A stretch of 64,000 bases of DNA from Acinetobacter sp. ANC 3929 (GCF_000369405.1 NZ_KB849998.1:242219-306218), one strand, 5' to 3'; counted from the first letter of the stretch, positions 37,236 to 46,619 are shown. Translations and numbers: made by a program. Notes: generated by a model from the sequence alone, not told the origin.

Positions 37236-38396
37236 GTGTCTTTTCCATCGGATTCAGTGGGTTTAGTCACACCACAAAAGTTTCAATTTGAACAACCTTT
37301 AGAACTTGAATGTGGACGAGTTTTACCTCGTTTTGATTTAATGGTTGAAACCTATGGAACACTCAATGCAGATCAATCGAATGCCATCCTAATTTGCCAT
37401 GCACTTTCAGGACACCACCATGCTGCGGGCTTTCATCATGAAGACGATAAAAAAGCTGGTTGGTGGGACAGCTGCATTGGGCCAGGAAAAGCAATTGATA
37501 CCAATCACTTCTTTGTTGTTTCCTTAAATAATATCGGCGGTTGTAGTGGCTCTACAGGCCCAACCTCACCGAATCCTGAAAATGAAAATCGTCCCTATGG
37601 TCCAGACTTTCCATTGGTTACAGTCCGTGATTGGGTCAAAACCCAAGCTATGCTGTCCGATCGTCTTGGAATAAAGGTTTGGTACGCGGTTATTGGCGGC
37701 TCTCTGGGTGGCATGCAAGCGTTACAATGGTCATTGGACTATCCTGACCGATTGCAGAAATGCGCCATCATCGCCAGTGCGCCAAAATTATCAGCCCAAA
37801 ATATTGCCTTCAACGAAGTTGCACGCCAATCCATTCTTTCCGATCCCGACTTCCATCATGGTCGTTATTTAGAAAATGATAGCTATCCAAAACGTGGTTT
37901 GATTTTGGCACGCATGGTCGGCCATATCACCTACTTGTCTGAAGAAGCCATGAAACAAAAATTTGGTCGTGATTTGAAATCAGGCAAATTTATGTATGGT
38001 TTTGATGTCGAATTCCAAGTTGAAAGCTATTTACGCTACCAAGGTGAACAATTTAGCCGCAATTTCGATGCAAATACTTACTTGATTATGACTAAGGCTT
38101 TGGATTATTTTGACCCTTCTCGTGAATATGAGCATTCTTTAACGAAGGCAATGAGTCAACCAAAATGCAAGTTTCTGGTCATTTCATTTACCACAGACTG
38201 GCGTTTTAGTCCAAGCCGCTCACAGGAATTAGTCGATGCTTTGATTGATAATCATAAGCCTGTCAGTTACTTAGATATTGATGCTGAACAAGGTCATGAC
38301 TCTTTCTTATTTCCAATTCCACTGTATGTGAAAACGCTACGCGCATTTTTAGGTGGAGAACAACAGTTGCAATCGACACCGCAGGAGCAGCACTAA
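37236..38396 (+). CDS. metX: Homoserine O-acetyltransferase MetX
   Basis: A 386-residue alpha/beta-hydrolase-fold enzyme of methionine synthesis that acylates homoserine, usually with acetyl-CoA; some homologues use succinyl-CoA. Nucleophile Ser156 sits in GGSLGGMQ and the catalytic His in EQGHDSF. I chose a GTG start (giving SFPSDSVGL) because it matches the family N-terminus; a TTG at 37212 is the only upstream alternative. Its stop overlaps the metW start (TAATG), so translation is coupled. Confidence 0.92.
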   Translation: MSFPSDSVGLVTPQKFQFEQPLELECGRVLPRFDLMVETYGTLNADQSNAILICHALSGHHHAAGFHHEDDKKAGWWDSCIGPGKAIDTNHFFVVSLNNIGGCSGSTGPTSPNPENENRPYGPDFPLVTVRDWVKTQAMLSDRLGIKVWYAVIGGSLGGMQALQWSLDYPDRLQKCAIIASAPKLSAQNIAFNEVARQSILSDPDFHHGRYLENDSYPKRGLILARMVGHITYLSEEAMKQKFGRDLKSGKFMYGFDVEFQVESYLRYQGEQFSRNFDANTYLIMTKALDYFDPSREYEHSLTKAMSQPKCKFLVISFTTDWRFSPSRSQELVDALIDNHKPVSYLDIDAEQGHDSFLFPIPLYVKTLRAFLGGEQQLQSTPQEQH

Positions 38397-38989
38397 TGCG
38401 TATAGATCAACGACTCGCCGAAAAGTGGATTAACCCGAACTCTAGCGTGTTAGACCTAGGGTGTGGTGATGGTGAATTGCTGGCTCATATGAGTAAACAG
38501 CACAATATTCGTGCCTATGGTCTAGAAATTGATCAAGAAAAGATTGCAATTGCCATCAGTCGAGGGTTAAATATTATCCAACAGGACTTAAACCTCGGTT
38601 TAAGCCGTTTTGCCGACCAGTCTTTTGACTCTGTGGTTATGGCACAAGCTTTGCAAGCTGTAGATGCACCCGATGTATTACTTCGTGATATGGTGCGTGT
38701 CGGCAAACAGGCGATTATTACGTTTCCAAACTTTGCATATTGGAAGACACGTTCTTTTCTTGCATTGAAAGGGAAAATGCCTGTTTCGGAAGCTTTACCT
38801 TATATGTGGTATAACACCCCGAATATTCATTTATGTACTTTCCGTGACTTTGAAGCCTTGTGTGCTGAGAACCGGATTAAAATTATTAATCGACTTGCCG
38901 TTAATGGTGACCAACAAGGTAGTGTGCTCAGTAAGCATATGCCGAACCTATTTGGTGAAGTCGCAATTTATCGAGTGAGCGCTCTATGA
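38396..38989 (+). CDS. metW: MetW, methionine biosynthesis protein
   Basis: A 197-residue methyltransferase-fold protein with motif VLDLGCGDGELL. MetW is always found beside MetX in proteobacteria and is needed for full MetX activity; that is known from the pair in other species. It overlaps metX by one base and the next gene by four (ATGA), indicating a tight three-gene unit. The length is typical. Confidence 0.93.
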   Translation: MRIDQRLAEKWINPNSSVLDLGCGDGELLAHMSKQHNIRAYGLEIDQEKIAIAISRGLNIIQQDLNLGLSRFADQSFDSVVMAQALQAVDAPDVLLRDMVRVGKQAIITFPNFAYWKTRSFLALKGKMPVSEALPYMWYNTPNIHLCTFRDFEALCAENRIKIINRLAVNGDQQGSVLSKHMPNLFGEVAIYRVSAL

Positions 38990-39573
38990 AAAAGACATTA
39001 ATCAGCACATTTTTATTTGGTCTGATCAGTATACAAGCGCACGCTGACTATGTTGCTCAACCCCAATCGGTTGCAACACAGGCAGCGCGATATTCAGTGA
39101 TGGGTATCAATGAGCTACAAAGCGCAGCAAAAGCTGGTCAAGCAGGTGCACAGTTTTACTTAGCAACACGTTATCAATATGGTAAAGACGTTGCCAAAGA
39201 TGAGAAACAAGCGTTCTCTCTTTTTAAAGCAGCAGCGGATCAGGGCTTATCTGCCGCACAGTTAAATGTGGGCCGTATGTATGCGGATGGCATGGGTACG
39301 AAAAAAGATGATGCTTTAGCACGTAAATACTTTGAGAAAGCAGCCAGTAACGGCGATAACCGTGCTAGCTTTAATCTCGCGATGATGGAAGAGCAAAAGA
39401 AAAACTTTGTCGGTGCTTATCAGTGGTATGAGCTTTCAACTCGTGACGGTATGCTCGATACTAAAGTGATCAGTCTTTCTGAAGGTAAGAAAACCGCCTT
39501 GGCTGCGAACTTAACCCAAGAACAGATTCGTACCGCACGTGACCGTGCTGATAGATGGATTCAAGCGCAATAA
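38986..39573 (+). CDS. Sel1-repeat secreted protein
   Basis: A 195-residue protein with a signal peptide (about 1-20, ending AHA). It is followed by at least three Sel1-type helical repeats: the segments AQFYLATRYQYGKDV, AQLNVGRMYADGMGT and ASFNLAMMEEQKKN each fit the A-x-x-x-L-G-x-x-Y pattern. These repeats mediate protein-protein contacts. Its start overlaps the end of metW by four bases, so it is cotranscribed with the methionine genes, although nothing in it suggests a metabolic role. A terminator follows. Confidence 0.8.
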   Translation: MKKTLISTFLFGLISIQAHADYVAQPQSVATQAARYSVMGINELQSAAKAGQAGAQFYLATRYQYGKDVAKDEKQAFSLFKAAADQGLSAAQLNVGRMYADGMGTKKDDALARKYFEKAASNGDNRASFNLAMMEEQKKNFVGAYQWYELSTRDGMLDTKVISLSEGKKTALAANLTQEQIRTARDRADRWIQAQ

Positions 39574-39599
39574 TCTGATTTAGATCTATTGATTGATTT

Positions 39600-39628
39600 A
39601 AAACCGACTTGTGAGAGTCGGTTTTTTT
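39600..39628 (+). terminator. Intrinsic terminator after metX-metW-Sel1 unit
   Basis: Stem AAAACCGACT / AGTCGGTTTT with a 6-base loop and T-run. Confidence 0.86.
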
Positions 39629-39677
39629 ATTTAAGGCATACAGCTTATGCAGATGAATCATAGGATATAAATTAAAA

Positions 39678-40184
39678 ATGCATTCATTTCCAAACTTACT
39701 AAAGCAACTTCACAAAATTGAATTTGATTATGAAGATGGCAAAGGTATTGATTTTGAACCTTATGAAAACTTTTTATCAGAAAAAGAGACTAATAAATGG
39801 TTAAAAGCTTGGACTGGAAATAGTGAAGTCAAAGGAGATTCACTCTTAGTCTTCGGACAAGATGGAACTGGAGGATATGCTGCCTTTTGGCTTATTAATA
39901 AAGAGCAAGATATTCTCAAACAGCCAATTGTTTTTCTGGGTTCAGAAGGAGAGATAGGCGTAGTTGCAAATAATTTCGATGATTATCTATGGCTACTCGC
40001 CCAAAAGCATGGGCCATTTGAAGCCATCTATTACCCAGAAAATAGTAAAAAGGTAAATCAAGCATTTTTAGATTTTGCAAAAAAATGCTCAAAGTCTGAA
40101 TATAGAGAGGTTTTAGAAATTATTAAAGATGCAAAAAATACTCACCCTGACTTTGAAACATGGATCGAAAGTTTAATCCGTTAA
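39678..40184 (+). CDS. SMI1/KNR4 (SUKH)-like protein
   Basis: A 168-residue cytoplasmic protein without a signal. The segments FGQDGTGGYAAFWL and PIVFLGSEGEIGVVANNFDDYLWLLA follow the SUKH-superfamily pattern (strand, G-DG-GG turn, then the SEGE-x-G-V-A block). Many SUKH proteins are immunity proteins to nuclease or deaminase toxins. No toxin gene is adjacent, so this may be an orphan immunity protein. It is more AT-rich in feel than its neighbours and sits between two core genes, suggesting later insertion. The family call is by pattern only. Confidence 0.62.
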   Translation: MHSFPNLLKQLHKIEFDYEDGKGIDFEPYENFLSEKETNKWLKAWTGNSEVKGDSLLVFGQDGTGGYAAFWLINKEQDILKQPIVFLGSEGEIGVVANNFDDYLWLLAQKHGPFEAIYYPENSKKVNQAFLDFAKKCSKSEYREVLEIIKDAKNTHPDFETWIESLIR

Positions 40185-40235
40185 AAGAAATATTTAGTAC
40201 AATTTACATTATTTAGAATATTGAGATTTACATTC

Positions 40236-40859
40236 ATGTCCCCTCTCCATTGGCTCAGCCAAGGCAGCCTCGTCCTTGCAAGTAACAACAAAGGTAAAGT
40301 TGTCGAATTTGAACATCTCTTTCAACAACTCAACCTTCCTGTCGAAATCATTCCTCAAGGCAAACTGGATATTGAAGATGCGATTGAAGACGGTCTCAGC
40401 TTTGTTGAAAATGCCATTATCAAAGCACGCCATGCGTCTAAACTTTCAGGTAAACCTGCGCTAGCAGATGACTCCGGACTGTGTGTACCAATTTTAGGCG
40501 GTGCACCTGGGATTTACTCGGCACGCTATGCGGGTGAGCACGGTAATGATGCAGCTAATAACCAAAAATTAGTGGCTGATCTTGCGCCTTTACGCAAAGA
40601 CGGCGAAGCCATTGAAGGCATGTTTGTCTGCGTATTGGCACTGGTCACCCATGCTGAAGACCCACTCCCACAAATTTTCCAAGGCATCTGGAAAGGTGAG
40701 ATTTTAGAAGCAGCACGTGGCGAAAATGGCTTTGGTTACGATCCTTTATTCTGGCTACCTGAGCTGAATGTTTCGAGCGCTGAACTCAGTAAAGCTGAGA
40801 AGAATAAGATCAGCCATCGTGGTCAAGCCATGCAGCTGTTTAAAGCAAGTCTAGTTTAA
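40236..40859 (+). CDS. rdgB: Non-canonical purine NTP pyrophosphatase RdgB (HAM1)
   Basis: A 207-residue enzyme that hydrolyses dITP, XTP and related abnormal nucleotides to keep them out of DNA. Motifs are ASNNKGKVVEF at the N-terminus, ALADDSGLCV with the catalytic Asp, and ENGFGYDPLFW. The ATG at 40236 matches the family start; a TTG at 40221 is rejected. The length is typical. In this genus rdgB commonly follows the methionine genes; here a SUKH-like gene lies between. Confidence 0.94.
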   Translation: MSPLHWLSQGSLVLASNNKGKVVEFEHLFQQLNLPVEIIPQGKLDIEDAIEDGLSFVENAIIKARHASKLSGKPALADDSGLCVPILGGAPGIYSARYAGEHGNDAANNQKLVADLAPLRKDGEAIEGMFVCVLALVTHAEDPLPQIFQGIWKGEILEAARGENGFGYDPLFWLPELNVSSAELSKAEKNKISHRGQAMQLFKASLV

Positions 40860-40865
40860 AATACT

Positions 40866-40895
40866 AAAGTGCCCTGCTAAATGAGGGCACTTTTT
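40866..40895. terminator. Bidirectional terminator after rdgB
   Basis: Stem AAAGTGCCCT / AGGGCACTTT with an 8-base loop and T-run. It overlaps the 3' end of the convergent AEC transporter gene. Confidence 0.82.
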
Positions 40896-41764
40896 ACATG
40901 TAATAAGATGCCATACATAATAATGACCAGACAGCTCACCATTGTTCCTGCTGCAATATATCGAGCGGATACACCTGTGCCTTGATAATGAGTTTCCAAC
41001 GCCACAATATTGGCTGCCGGTGGTAAACAAAATAATAAAAATAAAACAGGGAGCAAAAATTCAATATTTGGAATCGGGATAAAATAATAGGTCAATGTAC
41101 AAATCAATATACCAAACAACATTTTTACGATGAGTGCACGCGTACTAAAAATCAAATCCGCAACATGTACACGCGTATGTCGTAACCACATACCCAAGAT
41201 ACACATCCCCGCAAAGCTCATACCAAATTTGGCAACATCATAGCTCCACTCTAAGACCAGATTTCCCTCTAAGCTCTGACATCCTATACCCCATAAAATC
41301 AATGCGATCAATAATGCGAGCACAGGCGGTGACTTTACAACCTTACGCAGTGTTGCAACATAGTCAGTTGGCCCTTCTGAAACGGCAGCAACTGCCCAGA
41401 TATTGCCAAACAGTGAACCACCAATATATAACGCAATCATGGCGGCGCTGACCTGGTCGCCAAAGAGTGCAATGGCAAACGGAAAACCCAGCCAGCCAAT
41501 ATTGCTATAACTCGAACAAAGTGCCTGTAAACGATCTTTAGAAGAATAAGCAAACACATAAAATAGCAGGACCGATGCAGTGAAACTAAACAGAATCAAG
41601 GCAAAACTACCCGCCTGATAAAACACCATGTTGTAAATAATGACCACAGGAATAAACAACCGCGCCAATAAGGAAGAGAGTATCTTCTTTAGCTGTTCTG
41701 CGAATTTAAATTGAGCCGCCATTAGCCCGAAAATAAAAGCACTTATTGGAAGGAGAAAGGTCAT
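40877..41764 (-). CDS. AEC-family transporter
   Basis: A roughly 295-residue protein with about ten membrane segments in the auxin-efflux-carrier (AEC) fold. LPISAFIFGLMAA opens the first helix and the C-terminal FCLPPAANIVALE segment contains the unwound-helix motif. Bacterial homologues move malate, malonate or other small organic acids; the substrate is unknown. I prefer the start at 41764, which begins helix 1 directly. An ATG at 41821 would add 19 polar residues and neither has a strong ribosome-binding site. Confidence 0.8.
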   Translation of the reverse strand: MTFLLPISAFIFGLMAAQFKFAEQLKKILSSLLARLFIPVVIIYNMVFYQAGSFALILFSFTASVLLFYVFAYSSKDRLQALCSSYSNIGWLGFPFAIALFGDQVSAAMIALYIGGSLFGNIWAVAAVSEGPTDYVATLRKVVKSPPVLALLIALILWGIGCQSLEGNLVLEWSYDVAKFGMSFAGMCILGMWLRHTRVHVADLIFSTRALIVKMLFGILICTLTYYFIPIPNIEFLLPVLFLLFCLPPAANIVALETHYQGTGVSARYIAAGTMVSCLVIIMYGILLHVKSALI

Positions 41765-41917
41765 GTCGATCTGGTTTTTATCACGTATTGATATGGCGCC
41801 TATGCTAGCACTATTTACCATTTGGTAGACGCAGTGTCTTAAAACTGCAATATAAGTGTCACATCGTTGTCATGCCAAGCTGTTGAGATATACCCAAAGT
41901 TTTATAGGAATAGAATA

Positions 41918-42133
41918 ATGGCTGGTTTATCAATTTGGCATGTACTGATTTTTGCAATTGTAGTCATTCTACTTTTTGGTACATCTAAACTTAAAAACTT
42001 AGGGAAAGATGTCGGTGGTGCGGTAAAAGACTTCAAAAAATCAATGAAAGAAGAAGAAGCTGCGGCGCCTTTAAATGAACCGCGTACCATTGATGCTCAA
42101 GTTAAAACGACTGAAAGCTCAGTAAAAAGCTAA
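41918..42133 (+). CDS. tatA: Sec-independent translocase subunit TatA
   Basis: A 71-residue protein with one N-terminal membrane helix ([15 protein letters not shown]), the conserved FG hinge, an amphipathic helix ([21 protein letters not shown]) and a charged tail. TatA forms the pore-like assembly of the twin-arginine system, which exports folded proteins. The start at 41918 has ATAGGAA upstream. It is the first gene of tatABC, with 12 bases to tatB. A PhoX-type Tat substrate is encoded immediately after the operon. Confidence 0.94.
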   Translation: MAGLSIWHVLIFAIVVILLFGTSKLKNLGKDVGGAVKDFKKSMKEEEAAAPLNEPRTIDAQVKTTESSVKS

Positions 42134-42145
42134 GCGAGCACGACT

Positions 42146-42592
42146 ATGCTGAATTTGGGAATGACCGAGATTTTTTGCTTTGCAGTCATTGCATTGTTGG
42201 TCCTCGGTCCTGATAAATTGCCAGAAGCTGCTCGGTTTGTAGCGAAATGGTATGGCAAAATTAAAAAGTTTATCAACAACATTCAGAATGAAATCGATCG
42301 CGAATTACGCCTTTCTGAGTTCCGCGAAGAAATGCAAAAAGAAATTGATAAAATTACTGAACTTGAACGCAGGATGCAACAACAGCTAGATGCGCTTAAA
42401 AGTACACCAACGCCATCCGATGCTGAGCCAGTACAAGCAGAGGCCAATAAACCAATGGTGACTTATGCCTTAAGGTCTCAGCAAGCGATCATTCCTTTCA
42501 GTCTTGAATATCAAAAGCAATTACCTTTCAACCTTGAGCCACCCAATGTAATGGCTCAAAAGTTTGATACAGAATTAAAGATTGCCGTATGA
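42146..42592 (+). CDS. tatB: Sec-independent translocase subunit TatB
   Basis: A 148-residue protein: an N-terminal membrane helix with the TEIFCFAVIALLVLGPDKLPEAAR signature (E8 and the GP hinge), then a long charged amphipathic helix and a variable tail. TatB and TatC form the receptor for twin-arginine signals. Its stop overlaps the tatC start by four bases, so the two are translationally coupled. Confidence 0.93.
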   Translation: MLNLGMTEIFCFAVIALLVLGPDKLPEAARFVAKWYGKIKKFINNIQNEIDRELRLSEFREEMQKEIDKITELERRMQQQLDALKSTPTPSDAEPVQAEANKPMVTYALRSQQAIIPFSLEYQKQLPFNLEPPNVMAQKFDTELKIAV

Positions 42593-43353
42593 GCCAATTA
42601 CCCTCTACTTCAGTGACTAATGAAGAATCGCTTCAACAAATGCCTGTGATGCAGCATTTAATTGTACTCCGCCAATATCTCTTCAAAATTGTTGGGGTAA
42701 CGATTTTTCTTTTTTTCTGCTTGTTACCTTTTCGAAACCAAACTTATCAATCGCTTTCTGAGCCATTAAGACAACAGCTTCCTGCAACCTCAACCATGAT
42801 TGCAACCGATGTGACGGCAACCTTCATGGCACCGTTTAAGCTGAATCTATTTGTCGCATTTATGTTGGCAATGCCTTACATCATTTATCAAATTTGGTCG
42901 TTTATCAAACCTGCGCTTTATGACAAAGAACGCCACTTGGCAATACCTTTACTGCTAGGCAGTATTGTGCTGTTTTATTTAGGCGTGGCCTTTGCTTATT
43001 TCATTACCTTACCGGCAATTTTGCATTTCTTCATTAGCGTTTCACCTGAAACCGTTGCGCCGATGACAGACATCAATAGTTATTTAAGCTTCTGTTTAAA
43101 ACTTTTCTTGGTATTTGGCTTCACCTTTGAAATCCCAATTATTACCTTGGTGCTGATTTTAATTGGTGTCGTTAGCACCCAAACACTGATCGAAAAGCGT
43201 CGTTTTATCGTCGTGGGATGTTTCTTTGTTGCCATGTTTGTGACCCCACCCGATGCTTTGTCGATGATTATGCTGGCCGTTCCGATGTGGATGCTATTTG
43301 AATTGGGTTTATTATTTGGAAAAATACTGGAAAAAAGAAAAGCTTCAGATTAA
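42589..43353 (+). CDS. tatC: Sec-independent translocase subunit TatC
   Basis: A 254-residue protein with six membrane helices. Family landmarks are the cytoplasmic MPVMQHLIVLRQYL segment (the usual HL-ELR region, here L-I-V-L-R) and FVTPPDALSMIMLAVPMW in the last third. TatC recognises the twin-arginine signal. It overlaps tatB by four bases and closes the operon. Confidence 0.95.
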   Translation: MSQLPSTSVTNEESLQQMPVMQHLIVLRQYLFKIVGVTIFLFFCLLPFRNQTYQSLSEPLRQQLPATSTMIATDVTATFMAPFKLNLFVAFMLAMPYIIYQIWSFIKPALYDKERHLAIPLLLGSIVLFYLGVAFAYFITLPAILHFFISVSPETVAPMTDINSYLSFCLKLFLVFGFTFEIPIITLVLILIGVVSTQTLIEKRRFIVVGCFFVAMFVTPPDALSMIMLAVPMWMLFELGLLFGKILEKRKASD

Positions 43354-43367
43354 TAAGTACAAAACTA

Positions 43368-43399
43368 AATCCTCGAAAATATTTCGGGGATTATTTTAA
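43368..43399 (+). terminator. Probable terminator after tatC
   Basis: Stem AATCCtCGAAA / TTTCGgGGATT with a short loop and a T-rich tail, 15 bases past the tatC stop. The stem has one internal mismatch. Confidence 0.62.
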
Positions 43400-43432
43400 T
43401 CCTATATTTATTAAATAGTTAAAAAATCTAAA

Positions 43433-43472
43433 TTGTCTTTAAACTGCCTTCAAACTGTCAGAAAATTGTCAT
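43433..43472 (+). promoter_or_regulatory. Tandem Pho boxes upstream of PhoX gene
   Basis: Four 7-base direct repeats at an exact 11-base period: TTGTCTT (43433), CTGCCTT (43444), CTGTCAG (43455) and TTGTCAT (43466). The spacers between them are A-rich (TAAA, CAAA, AAAA). This is the architecture of PhoB binding sites (consensus CTGTCAT), here two boxes in tandem, ending 59 bases before the start codon. Confidence 0.8.
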
Positions 43473-43531
43473 CTCCGCTTCATAGAATCGATCAGGATTT
43501 ATTTAACATATATTAAAGATACGGATTTACT

Positions 43532-45718
43532 ATGACAGCCAATACCAATCAGCCAAGTCGTCGTGATATTTTAAAATGGTTCGCGGGTGTACCGTTTTTA
43601 CCACTCGGGGCAATGAGCACAGCAGCAGTTTTAGCGGGCTGTAATGATGACAATGATAACGACAGCATCGTTACACCAACACCAAAGCCAATTAACTTCA
43701 AAAATGCAACCTTTACAGGTATGCCTGCACCAGCAACTGTAGCAGCAATGGCAACAACGGCCTGTTCATCAAGACTTTCTATTAACTGGGATGACGGCAG
43801 CAAAACTGACTATCAACTCGCTTATAAGCCATTTTTCTTAACAGGCACAAAAGTACCAGATGGCAAAGGTGGTCAAATCATTGCTGGCGGTTACTTTGAT
43901 ATCAACAATCAGCCTATTATTGATAAATCAGTTGAAGGTAAAGAGCGCCAATATTTTTCTGACTGCCCAGATGGTAGTTCGTTAATTAGCTTTAAAGAAG
44001 CAACAGGTAAAGACTTTACTGATGCAGATAAAAAAGCATTAGGCGTAACAGGTAATCCTGTTTTCCATGTGGTTCAATTCGAATATCTTTCAAAAGATCA
44101 AAATGGTGGAGATACTTACGGCAAGTTGTCTTCTCCAATTGCAGTCTTAACTTTAGATCAAGATCCAAAAACAGGTCATTTATCGCTGATTAAATACCAT
44201 AATGTTGATACTTCTAGTGCACATGGTCTTTGGATCACATGTGGTGCAAGTCTTTCGCCATGGGGGACTCACCTTTCAAGTGAAGAGTATGAACCAGATG
44301 CCTTTGACCAAAAACTAGGTCAGTCATTATCGACCTTGAAAGCTTTCAGTAAAAATATCTACGGCAATGAAGCGACAGCAAATCCATATAACTATGGCCA
44401 TTTGCCTGAAATTATTGTCAAAGCTGATGGTACAGGCACTGTGAAAAAGCACTACTGTTTAGGTCGTATTTCACATGAACTGGTACAAGTATTTCCAGAT
44501 AACCGCACAGTATTAATGGGTGATGACTATACCAATGGCGGTTTATTCATGTTCGTTGCAGATAAAGAAAAAGACTTATCTGCAGGCACGTTGTATGTTG
44601 CAAAATATACAACGCCATTAACCGACTCAACAATTGGTAAGATTTCGTGGATTAGACTTGGTCATGCAACCAGTGCTGAGATTGAAAATCTCATCAAGAG
44701 CGGTATCAAAGGGACGGATATTTTTGAGTCAGTATTACAGATTGCAAAATATCCAAGTGATGCAACGCCTGAAGAGAAAAAAGCAATCGATGCAACTAAC
44801 CCAACAGCGGAACAAAAGCTATTGGCCGATGCTGCAAAAGCACGCATAAAACCTCAACAAGCAGAACAAAAATTAGCTTTAGAAGCCCAAGGTTTTAAAT
44901 TTACTTATTTGAGTAAAACAGGCGTTTACTTAAAATTAAAAGACAATAGCGATAAAACTAAATTAGCAGCAGCTTTCCTAGAAACTCACCGTTATGCAGC
45001 TTATGTTGGTGCATCAATGGCATTAACCAAGAATGAAGGCACAACTGTCAACATCGCTGACAAGCGTGCATATTCAGCATTGGCGAATATTGTCGACTCA
45101 ATGGTTGAAGGGGGTAGCGGCTACTTGGCCGAGCATAATGTAAAATTCCCGAAATTGACGGCTGGCGGTATCTTGGAGCACAAGTTAACGAGTGGACAAA
45201 AAGACACTACTAATACAGCAATTAATAGTGAATGGGTTCCAAGTGAATCAAGCCTATTACTTAAAGGTAAGGATATTAGCTTCGATAACTTAGGTAATAC
45301 AGCTGACCCAGAACAAATTGCAAGCCCAGATAACTTGAAGTTCTCTGAAAAGTTACGCACCTTGTTTATTGGTGAAGATTCAGGTAACCATCTGAATAAC
45401 TTCTTATGGGCATATAACGTCGACACCAAACAGTTAATCCGTATTTTATCGACACCAGCAGGTGCGGAATCAACAGGCTTACATGCAGTTGATGAGGTGA
45501 ATGGCTGGACGTATATCATGAGCAACTTCCAGCACCCTGGTGATGAATGGTACCGCTTCTACAAAGACAATACTGACGGTTCTCGTAGCGGTCTAAGCAC
45601 AGCTCTACTCGCTCAGCTTGATGATGCCATTAATAAAAACTACAGCAACAAATTCGCTGCTGCAGTTGGCTATATCACCGCTGACCCAATTGCCCCATCT
45701 GTTGTGAAAAAAGCTTAA
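43532..45718 (+). CDS. PhoX-family alkaline phosphatase (DUF839), Tat-exported lipoprotein
   Basis: A 728-residue protein. Its N-terminus has a twin-arginine motif (SRRDILK, R10-R11) followed by a hydrophobic stretch ending LAGC (Cys37), so it is a Tat-exported lipoprotein. The rest belongs to the DUF839/PhoX family, recognised from blocks such as HGLWITCGASLSPWGTHLSSEEYEPD and the late FIGEDSGNHLNNFLWAYN. PhoX enzymes use calcium and iron to release phosphate from organic esters outside the cytoplasm. The Pho-box repeats upstream and tatABC just before it fit this role well. Confidence 0.88.
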   Translation: MTANTNQPSRRDILKWFAGVPFLPLGAMSTAAVLAGCNDDNDNDSIVTPTPKPINFKNATFTGMPAPATVAAMATTACSSRLSINWDDGSKTDYQLAYKPFFLTGTKVPDGKGGQIIAGGYFDINNQPIIDKSVEGKERQYFSDCPDGSSLISFKEATGKDFTDADKKALGVTGNPVFHVVQFEYLSKDQNGGDTYGKLSSPIAVLTLDQDPKTGHLSLIKYHNVDTSSAHGLWITCGASLSPWGTHLSSEEYEPDAFDQKLGQSLSTLKAFSKNIYGNEATANPYNYGHLPEIIVKADGTGTVKKHYCLGRISHELVQVFPDNRTVLMGDDYTNGGLFMFVADKEKDLSAGTLYVAKYTTPLTDSTIGKISWIRLGHATSAEIENLIKSGIKGTDIFESVLQIAKYPSDATPEEKKAIDATNPTAEQKLLADAAKARIKPQQAEQKLALEAQGFKFTYLSKTGVYLKLKDNSDKTKLAAAFLETHRYAAYVGASMALTKNEGTTVNIADKRAYSALANIVDSMVEGGSGYLAEHNVKFPKLTAGGILEHKLTSGQKDTTNTAINSEWVPSESSLLLKGKDISFDNLGNTADPEQIASPDNLKFSEKLRTLFIGEDSGNHLNNFLWAYNVDTKQLIRILSTPAGAESTGLHAVDEVNGWTYIMSNFQHPGDEWYRFYKDNTDGSRSGLSTALLAQLDDAINKNYSNKFAAAVGYITADPIAPSVVKKA

Positions 45719-45737
45719 ATCTGCGCTTTTTTCTCAC

Positions 45738-45768
45738 AAAAAAATGCCGACAAATATCGGCATTTTTT
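45738..45768 (+). terminator. Intrinsic terminator after PhoX gene
   Basis: Stem AAATGCCGA / TCGGCATTT with a 6-base loop, A- and T-runs on either side. Confidence 0.86.
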
Positions 45769-45916
45769 ATTCAATGAAGCAATCTCACTGCACTACCCAC
45801 ACTTGTTTGAATACAGAGAAAAATCACAGCAAACGATAAATTTTATTTCAGCCACTTTTCCTGTTTGTAAATAGGTGAACAGAACAATGCTCGTTTTTCT
45901 CTCATGTTTCTTATTA

Positions 45917-45941
45917 TAAAAAAGCTCCTTCAAAAGGAGCT
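45917..45941 (-). terminator. Intrinsic terminator of minus-strand phosphatase region
   Basis: Stem AGCTCCTT / AAGGAGCT followed on the minus strand by a run of T. It lies about 28 bases past the stop of the His-rich secreted protein gene. Confidence 0.8.
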
Positions 45942-45968
45942 AAATCAAACCAATCAGGCTGTCTATCA

Positions 45969-46619
45969 TTAATCACCAAAATCTGAATAATCTTTACTGG
46001 TGAATTTGCTATATTTTTTCCAAGGTTCTGCCATGTTCACTTGTTGAATGTTTGCTTTCATAATGTCATAGCGCAAACCATCTAAGCTACGAATATCAAC
46101 ACGTTTCGCAATATTGTTCCGATTATCCCATTCCACACGAATCTTGTTCTTCTTATTTTGGGTTTCATACCACGTGCTGTTGCTATCCTTTTTGGTGACC
46201 TTCATCCCTTTTAAGGTTTTGGGATCAAGTAGCGAATAAACACATGACCAACAGTTACTTAAGCCCAGCATATCTACATCCGCATCTTGCAAATGTACGA
46301 CTGTTTTATCTTCGACCAAAACCAAATTCAGTTTGGGCTGTTTTTTCTGATCAATAAAATAATGTTGCGCCGCTTCAGCTAAATCTAAGTGTTTATGTCC
46401 ATCCTTTTCATCACCATGCTGATGCTGTTTCGGCAATACACGTTCAATCCAGATATTCTGAGTATCACGATACATCCGTTCCTGAAATACACTGGTACGG
46501 GTCACACCATCATTGCCAATATTTTGAGACTCACGTGTAATACTGGCACTCAATAACGGTGCAGCATGCAAAGACGTCATTCCCAAACTGAGCAATACCG
46601 AACTCATTACTAGACGCAT
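45969..46619 (-). CDS. Uncharacterised secreted protein with His-rich loop
   Basis: A 216-residue protein with a signal peptide (about 1-19, ending LHA). I recognise no family. Notable are a histidine/acid-rich loop (KQHQHGDEKDGHKHLD, about residues 64-79) that could bind metal ions, and a C-x-x-C (CWSC) likely to form a disulfide. The fold appears to be mainly beta. It follows two alkaline phosphatase genes on the same strand behind a hairpin terminator, so partial read-through from the phosphate-controlled unit is possible. A link to phosphate or metal supply for the phosphatases is only a guess. Confidence 0.65.
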   Translation of the reverse strand: MRLVMSSVLLSLGMTSLHAAPLLSASITRESQNIGNDGVTRTSVFQERMYRDTQNIWIERVLPKQHQHGDEKDGHKHLDLAEAAQHYFIDQKKQPKLNLVLVEDKTVVHLQDADVDMLGLSNCWSCVYSLLDPKTLKGMKVTKKDSNSTWYETQNKKNKIRVEWDNRNNIAKRVDIRSLDGLRYDIMKANIQQVNMAEPWKKYSKFTSKDYSDFGD

